Shown here: positions 31,497-35,454 of the stretch, one piece after another | Layout: each line of letters opens with the position of its first letter | Position numbering within the stretch: position 1 is the stretch's first letter | Origin: Nitrospirota bacterium | Lineage (GTDB): Bacteria > Nitrospirota > Nitrospiria > JACQBW01 | Assembly (NCBI GenBank): GCA_016178585.1 | Contig: JACOTA010000073.1 | Span: 1-35,454, forward strand | DNA length: 35,454 nucleotides | Reading direction: 5' to 3' | The notes under the pieces: model-generated | The model's database searches: none | What the model was told of the DNA's origin: nothing | Seen by the model: the letters and a program-made list of their open reading frames with translations, nothing else | Program-made: the position numbers and the translations under genes

Positions 31497-32123
31497 ATGT
31501 GGACCGGAAAGGCTTCCTTAAGAACGACCAAAAAAAGGGAAATAGACCCGGATGCCCTCTTGATGCTTCAGTATAAAGAGGGGAATGAAAAGTCGTTTGA
31601 AATTTTATTTAATAAATATTTTAAATATGTTTTAAACCTTTCCCGCCGGTTTTTCGACCAGGAAGCCCAGGCGGAAGAAATGGCGCAGGAAGTTTTCACC
31701 CAGATTTACCTCTCGAGGGAAAGTTATGAAACCACGGCGAAATTTAAAACCTGGTTATATCGAATTACTTTCAATAAGTGTTTAAATGAAAAGAGAAAAG
31801 GGGTTTATCAATTTCCTTCTGATTCGATCGATTCGGCGTTAGAGGATGACGAAGGAAACAGGTTCAACCGCGAATTAAAGGATCATTCCCAAATGACCCC
31901 TCTTGAAAGTTTGGAAAAAACTGAATTGGAAAAAATTTTTAAAAAAGCCCTTGATTGTTTAACCGAACAACAACGACTCTGTTTTGTTTTAAGCCGATAT
32001 GGGGATCTCTCGTATGCTGAAATTGCCGAAACAACGCAAACAACTGAAAATGCAGTTAAATCACTTATCCATAGGGCGAATGTTTCCTTAAAGGATTACT
32101 TACAAGAGTATTTTAATGAATAA
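31497..32123 (+). CDS. ECF-type RNA polymerase sigma factor
   Basis: A group 4 (RpoE-like) sigma factor of about 208 residues. Region 2 is FEILFNKYFKYVLNLSRRFF, DQEAQAEEMAQEVFTQIYLS and FKTWLYRITFNKCLNEKRK; region 4 is LDCLTEQQRLCFVLSRYGDL and SYAEIAETTQTTENAVKSLI. I prefer the ATG at 31497 (AAAAAGGG upstream); an in-frame TTG at 31473 has no ribosome site. The anti-sigma gene follows after 17 bases. TGAAAAC (31434-31440) and CGTC (31458-31461) might form an ECF-type promoter for autoregulation, but this is tentative. Confidence 0.93.
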   Translation: MWTGKASLRTTKKREIDPDALLMLQYKEGNEKSFEILFNKYFKYVLNLSRRFFDQEAQAEEMAQEVFTQIYLSRESYETTAKFKTWLYRITFNKCLNEKRKGVYQFPSDSIDSALEDDEGNRFNRELKDHSQMTPLESLEKTELEKIFKKALDCLTEQQRLCFVLSRYGDLSYAEIAETTQTTENAVKSLIHRANVSLKDYLQEYFNE

Positions 32124-32140
32124 ATGAGGAGAATGAATTC

Positions 32141-32647
32141 ATGAAGTGCCAGGAGATTCAAGAACGTTTAACTTCGTACCTGGATCTTGAACTGCCCCTT
32201 GAAGAAAGGCAGGCGGTTAAAGACCATGTTGGGGTTTGTTCTTTTTGCGCGGAAGAATTAAATGAATTGAAAAAAGTGGGACAATGGGTTCAACTTACCC
32301 AGATTGAACCCGATTTTTATTTTCAAAAGCAGGTTTTGAAGGCGGTTCGTTCGAAAAACCGGGTAGAAAAGGCCCGTTTTTGGAGCAATTTTAGGCAGCC
32401 TTTCATTTACCATCCTGTTTTTAAAAGAGCGGCAATGGCTTTTGTTTTTCTTTTAGCCGTTTCAGGGGCCTATTATTTGGGGTATCAATCCCGCCCTCTT
32501 TCTATAGCGAATAGTTACGATATTTCACAAAACGACCTTGAAAAGATTAATCAGGAAATCGACTTTTATAAGGATTATGAAATAATTCACCAATTAGAGC
32601 TCCTAAAAAAAATGAACTCACAAAAAGAAGAGGAACAGAAATTATGA
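32141..32647 (+). CDS. Zinc-binding anti-sigma factor
   Basis: A 168-residue membrane protein. The N-terminal zinc-binding anti-sigma domain carries C3 and H29-x3-C33-x2-C36 (DHVGVCSFC), the arrangement that clasps an ECF sigma factor. A single TM (about 104-123, AAMAFVFLLAVSGAYYLGY) separates it from a 45-residue extracytoplasmic tail rich in charged residues. Its stop overlaps the next start by 4 bases (ATGA). It presumably holds the upstream sigma factor until an envelope signal or redox change releases it; the signal is unknown. Confidence 0.9.
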   Translation: MKCQEIQERLTSYLDLELPLEERQAVKDHVGVCSFCAEELNELKKVGQWVQLTQIEPDFYFQKQVLKAVRSKNRVEKARFWSNFRQPFIYHPVFKRAAMAFVFLLAVSGAYYLGYQSRPLSIANSYDISQNDLEKINQEIDFYKDYEIIHQLELLKKMNSQKEEEQKL

Positions 32648-32976
32648 GAAAGATTCTGACTGTTATGCTGACTCTCCTGTTGTTTAATTTCTCGCCTGCG
32701 GTGAAACTCAGTTTAGCCGGGGTTTCGGGGTGGCGTGTCGCTCAGATTGAACGTCTTTCGCCAGAAGAAAGAGAACGGGTGAAGAAAAACTATGAAGAAT
32801 TTAAAAAACTTTCTCCCGAGGAGAAAATGCGGTTAAAGGAAAAATATTTGCAGTTTAAACAGGCCTCTCCTGAAGAAAGGGAACGGCTAAGAGAAAACTA
32901 CAGGCGTTTTGAAAACATGAAACCTGAAGAGCATCGGGATATGGAAAGAAATTTGGGCATAGGCGATAAAAAATGA
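32644..32976 (+). CDS. DUF3106-like exported repeat protein
   Basis: A 110-residue protein with a hydrophobic signal (1-25) followed by three near-identical 18-residue units and a partial fourth: LSPEERERVKKNYEEFKK (38-55), LSPEEKMRLKEKYLQFKQ (56-73), ASPEERERLRENYRRFEN (74-91) and MKPEEH (92-97). Each unit starts with a Pro-capped turn and continues as a charged helix. This matches the DUF3106 pattern. It overlaps both neighbours by 4 bases (ATGA). A periplasmic stress-sensing role like CpxP/Spy-type helical proteins is possible, but only by analogy. Confidence 0.8.
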   Translation: MRKILTVMLTLLLFNFSPAVKLSLAGVSGWRVAQIERLSPEERERVKKNYEEFKKLSPEEKMRLKEKYLQFKQASPEERERLRENYRRFENMKPEEHRDMERNLGIGDKK

Positions 32977-34130
32977 TCCGAAAAAAGAAAATGATGCGGT
33001 TTGTCCTCCTTTTGTCTGCGCTGGGGATGACCCATTGCGGCCAAATTGACGTTGTGGCGGCTAATCGTTTTGGTACGGCGCCGATGGGCTCCGGGGCTAT
33101 TGAAGGGCTTTATACTTCCCTGGCGGTCGATCAGTCAGGTCAGGCCCATATTAGTTTTTACGACAGCACCAACGGCGCTTTAAAATATACCTGGTTTGAT
33201 TCAAGTCGCCGGGTTTGGAATGACGAATTTGTCGATTTGGGAGGCGTTGCCGGGGTCGGGATCGATAATTCCCTCGCTCTCGATCCGGTGACAGGGTCTC
33301 CCCGGATCAGCTATTATGATCAAACCAACCACCGCCTGTTATTCGCCTCATGGACCGGAACACAATGGTTTCTGGAAGTGGTTGACCCAGGATTTGGACA
33401 TGATGTGGGGCAGTTTTCTTCTTTGGTTTTTGACGCCTCGGGACGTCCGGCGGTTGCCTATTATGACGCGACGCAAGGGAGTTTAAAGCTTGCGGAATCG
33501 GCGGCTACGGGTCCCCCCTTTAATTTTTCCTCCGGAACAATCGATTCTGGAAACGTCGGTCAATATTGTTCCCTGGCGCTGGATCCAATAACCCAGGAAT
33601 ACCGGATTGCCTATTATGACGCGGGACACCAGGATAACAAAGTTGCCGCCTGGGACAACACGACGTCTAATTTCTATACCTTCTTTGTCGATCCTGCGAT
33701 TGGAACCGGGATTTTTAATTCCGTGGCGGTAGATCGCGCGACGGGGAAAATACATTTGGCCTACTATGATATGGCCCTCCATGTGTTAAAGTATGCGAAA
33801 AGCTCGTTTCCTCCGTTTACCACCCCTCCGGTATGGACCATCGAAGTAGCCGATCCGGGAAACGGCCATGACGTCGGACAATTTGCCGCTTTAACCCTGG
33901 ACGCCGGGGGAAATCCCTACATTGCCTACTATGATGCCACGCTTTTCACCCTTAAATTGGGTCAGCGTTCTAATCTGGGGTGGAGTCTTTCCTGGCCGAT
34001 TTACTTTGGCTCTTCGTCGCCCGATGCCGGTTTATATCCATCGATTAAAGTGAATCCCGTCAACGGAGCGGTTTATATTAGTTTCTATGATCAAACCGCG
34101 GGCCAATTGGGTTTTTTCCCGCAACTTTAA
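32973..34130 (+). CDS. Putative seven-bladed beta-propeller, exported
   Basis: A 385-residue protein with a hydrophobic N-terminal signal (about 8-22). TH-C22 (GMTHCG) is close to but not a standard lipobox because His precedes the Cys. The mature part is seven repeats of about 50 residues, each with a core like SLAVDQSGQAHISFYD: SLALDPVTGSPRISYYD, SLVFDASGRPAVAYYD, SLALDPITQEYRIAYYD, SVAVDRATGKIHLAYYD, ALTLDAGGNPYIAYYD and SIKVNPVNGAVYISFYD complete the set. Seven such beta-rich repeats predict a seven-bladed propeller. It is coupled by an ATGA overlap to the DUF3106-like gene. Its ligand is unknown. Confidence 0.75.
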   Translation: MIRKKKMMRFVLLLSALGMTHCGQIDVVAANRFGTAPMGSGAIEGLYTSLAVDQSGQAHISFYDSTNGALKYTWFDSSRRVWNDEFVDLGGVAGVGIDNSLALDPVTGSPRISYYDQTNHRLLFASWTGTQWFLEVVDPGFGHDVGQFSSLVFDASGRPAVAYYDATQGSLKLAESAATGPPFNFSSGTIDSGNVGQYCSLALDPITQEYRIAYYDAGHQDNKVAAWDNTTSNFYTFFVDPAIGTGIFNSVAVDRATGKIHLAYYDMALHVLKYAKSSFPPFTTPPVWTIEVADPGNGHDVGQFAALTLDAGGNPYIAYYDATLFTLKLGQRSNLGWSLSWPIYFGSSSPDAGLYPSIKVNPVNGAVYISFYDQTAGQLGFFPQL

Positions 34131-34152
34131 ATCATGGGAAGGAGTGGTCGAA

Positions 34153-34968
34153 TTGAAAATTTTTTTTAAAATCTTGTTCTTGTGGTTTCTTCTGGTTCCT
34201 TTTTCGAAATCGGGGTTTGCCCACGATTTAATGGATCTGGAAGAAGAAAATCATGGGCGTTACGAGGGGAATGACCGGGATGAAATCCTGGCCCGGGAAA
34301 TGAATTTGGACCAAACTTCCCCTGAAAGCCTGGGGTACAAGGATTTTGAATCTTACGGCCGTTGGATTTTAAACGATGACTATGGAAAAGTCTGGTTGCC
34401 GAACGTCGATGAACATTGGGTTCCCTTCCGATATGGACACTGGATCTGGAACCCTTTTTACGGCTGGGTTTGGGCCTCCACTGAAGTGTGGGGCTGGAGG
34501 CCGTTTCATTATGGAAGATGGGTATGGCTGGATCTTGAAGGATGGGCGTGGATGCCAGGTCCGCCGGTGGAGGTCTGGACCCCCGGGGTAGTCCGCTGGA
34601 TTTGGCAGTCTAATCAGGTCGGATGGGCTCCTTTGGCTCCGGGAGAAGCCTACATTCCCCTTGATGAACGACAAAGAGTTTACACCCTCCCTTTTAACGC
34701 GAGGAGAGTTCCCCGATCGGTGACCTTTATTAGAAGAGACCGGTTTTTCCGGAACATAGATTCTAAAACGTTTATCCCTGTACGTCCGCCCCCCATCCGC
34801 CGGGTTCGGCCTGATCACGAACAGAGACGGTTTTTCCCTAACCCGCAGAACGTTCCCGTTCGACCTGTACCCCCTCCGGCACACGGGAGGATTATTCAGC
34901 CCCCGACGATACCCCAGGAGGGGACGAATAACAATCCGGCCCCTGGCCGGAGGCGTTTGATTCGTTAA
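34153..34968 (+). CDS. DUF6600-like W/Y-rich exported protein
   Basis: About 271 residues: a signal peptide (KIFFKILFLWFLLVPFSKSG, FAHD), an acidic stretch, then repeated aromatic motifs of YxxWxW type (YGRWILNDDYGKVWLP, RYGHWIWNPFYGWVWA, HYGRWVWLDLEGWAWMPG), as in DUF6600 proteins, and a basic Pro-rich C-terminus ending PGRRRLIR. I chose TTG 34153, 8 bases after AAGGAG; the frame stays open to 34087 but would overlap the propeller gene and delay the signal. It is probably the last gene of the ECF operon. Function is unknown; a cell-surface or peptidoglycan role is likely. Confidence 0.8.
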   Translation: MKIFFKILFLWFLLVPFSKSGFAHDLMDLEEENHGRYEGNDRDEILAREMNLDQTSPESLGYKDFESYGRWILNDDYGKVWLPNVDEHWVPFRYGHWIWNPFYGWVWASTEVWGWRPFHYGRWVWLDLEGWAWMPGPPVEVWTPGVVRWIWQSNQVGWAPLAPGEAYIPLDERQRVYTLPFNARRVPRSVTFIRRDRFFRNIDSKTFIPVRPPPIRRVRPDHEQRRFFPNPQNVPVRPVPPPAHGRIIQPPTIPQEGTNNNPAPGRRRLIR

Positions 34969-34979
34969 ACAGGCTTCTT

Positions 34980-35309
34980 TTAACCCTGTCGTTTTGCGTC
35001 CAGGCTCAGCGGACCGGCCCCTGAGGCCGCAATATAAAGAAGACCTCCCATCATGGAGATATTTTTAAGAAAATGAATCATCTGATTCGGGTCGGAAAAG
35101 TTGGTATGAAAAATAAGCGTGGCTGGAATCATAAAGAGAAAAAGAGCCCCCGCAGCCCATTTTGTTTGATATCCTATAATAATAGCAAGCCCTCCTAAAA
35201 CTTCAATGAGGATAGCCAGAACGAGGAGAAACTCAGTGGCCGGCATTCCCTTTGACGCCATGAATTGGGCCGTTCCGGAAAAATTTTGCATTTTGGATAC
35301 GCCTGACAT
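34980..35309 (-). pseudogene. DoxX-family membrane protein, 5' end truncated
   Basis: The 109-residue frame carries most of a DoxX protein: MSGVSKMQNFSGTAQFMASK, then three membrane segments (LLVLAILIEVLGGLAIIIGY, WAAGALFLFMIPATLIF, ISMMGGLLYIAASGAG). The family normally begins with another helix of the form GRLLLAxIFLMSGxxK. Here only GAIFLM remains in frame before a TGA, and that TGA is the stop codon of an adjoining transposase. The current ATG is the Met inside that motif, so the first helix is lost. The protein may still be made but is probably not normal. Confidence 0.7.
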
Positions 35310-35324
35310 TAAAAAGATGGCTCC

Positions 35325-35454
35325 TCAGCAGAATTTGTGGGTTGTTTCCGGTTCTGGCAGATTACCAAGTGTATGATATAAGGCGATTTGTAGGTTTTCT
35401 ACCGACCGAAAACCGTATGCTTTTCTCATGGTCAGTTTCGCCTTGAGGTTAAAT
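35325..35454 (-). mobile_element. ISL3-like transposase, C-terminal end (runs off window)
   Basis: The minus-strand frame is open from the window edge to TGA 35325-35327 and encodes NLKAKLTMRKAYGFRSVENL followed by QIALYHTLGNLPEPETTHKF and C. This is the C-terminal block of DDE transposases of the ISL3 (IS204/IS1001/IS1165) type as I recall it. GGCTCC (35319-35324), immediately outside the stop, resembles the GGCTC start of ISL3 inverted repeats. The element joins the doxX gene at this point. Confidence 0.65.

Overview
The window looks like a chromosomal segment of a Gram-negative bacterium outside the well-studied Proteobacteria. The gene order rplU-rpmA-obgE-proB-proA-nadD-rsfS, a LapB-type LPS regulator, an outer-membrane porin beside pstS and the style of the ECF/DUF6600 locus would fit Nitrospirota or a deltaproteobacterium-like lineage. 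That placement is inference from gene content; no rRNA is present.

Layout. (1) 1-342: the tail of a possible integron cassette ending in an attC-like site. (2) 769-1310: two small orphan genes, the second apparently leaderless. (3) 1311-12894, all on the minus strand: a housekeeping block running from the EVE protein and an acyl-CoA dehydrogenase through an Spx/ArsC-like protein, L21, L27, a GNAT acetyltransferase, ObgE, ProB, ProA, NadD and RsfS to a LapA-LapB fusion and GpmI. (4) 12935-19630: a 6.6-kb genomic island in the 3' half of an elongator-type tRNA-Met gene. It is bounded by perfect 51-bp direct repeats and carries a P4-type tyrosine integrase, a VapBC pair, decayed DNA, a coupled methyltransferase plus four-TM membrane protein pair, an HNH-type nuclease and a 58-residue orphan. 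Three copies of a 20-bp motif at the two ends are probable integrase arm sites. (5) 19812-28566: a phosphate-starvation locus. A broken IS481-like gene, a TPR gene, a porin and pstS lie on the plus strand; phoB-phoR-pstC-pstA-pstB-phoU converge on them from the minus strand. Three TTTACA-N5-TTTACA direct repeats with 11-bp period precede the plus-strand units and look like Pho boxes. (6) 28673-31418: alanine dehydrogenase (apparently leaderless) and HflX. (7) 31497-34968: a compact cell-envelope operon of ECF sigma factor, zinc anti-sigma factor, DUF3106-like repeat protein, a seven-repeat putative beta-propeller and a DUF6600-like W/Y-rich protein. (8) 34980-35454: a DoxX gene whose 5' end appears to be cut off by an ISL3-like insertion sequence that runs off the window.

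Best candidates for something undescribed are the island's methyltransferase/4-TM two-gene unit (16367-17773) with the neighbouring HNH protein, the integrase arm-site architecture, the LapA-LapB fusion, and the ECF-linked envelope operon. No function is proven for these from sequence alone.
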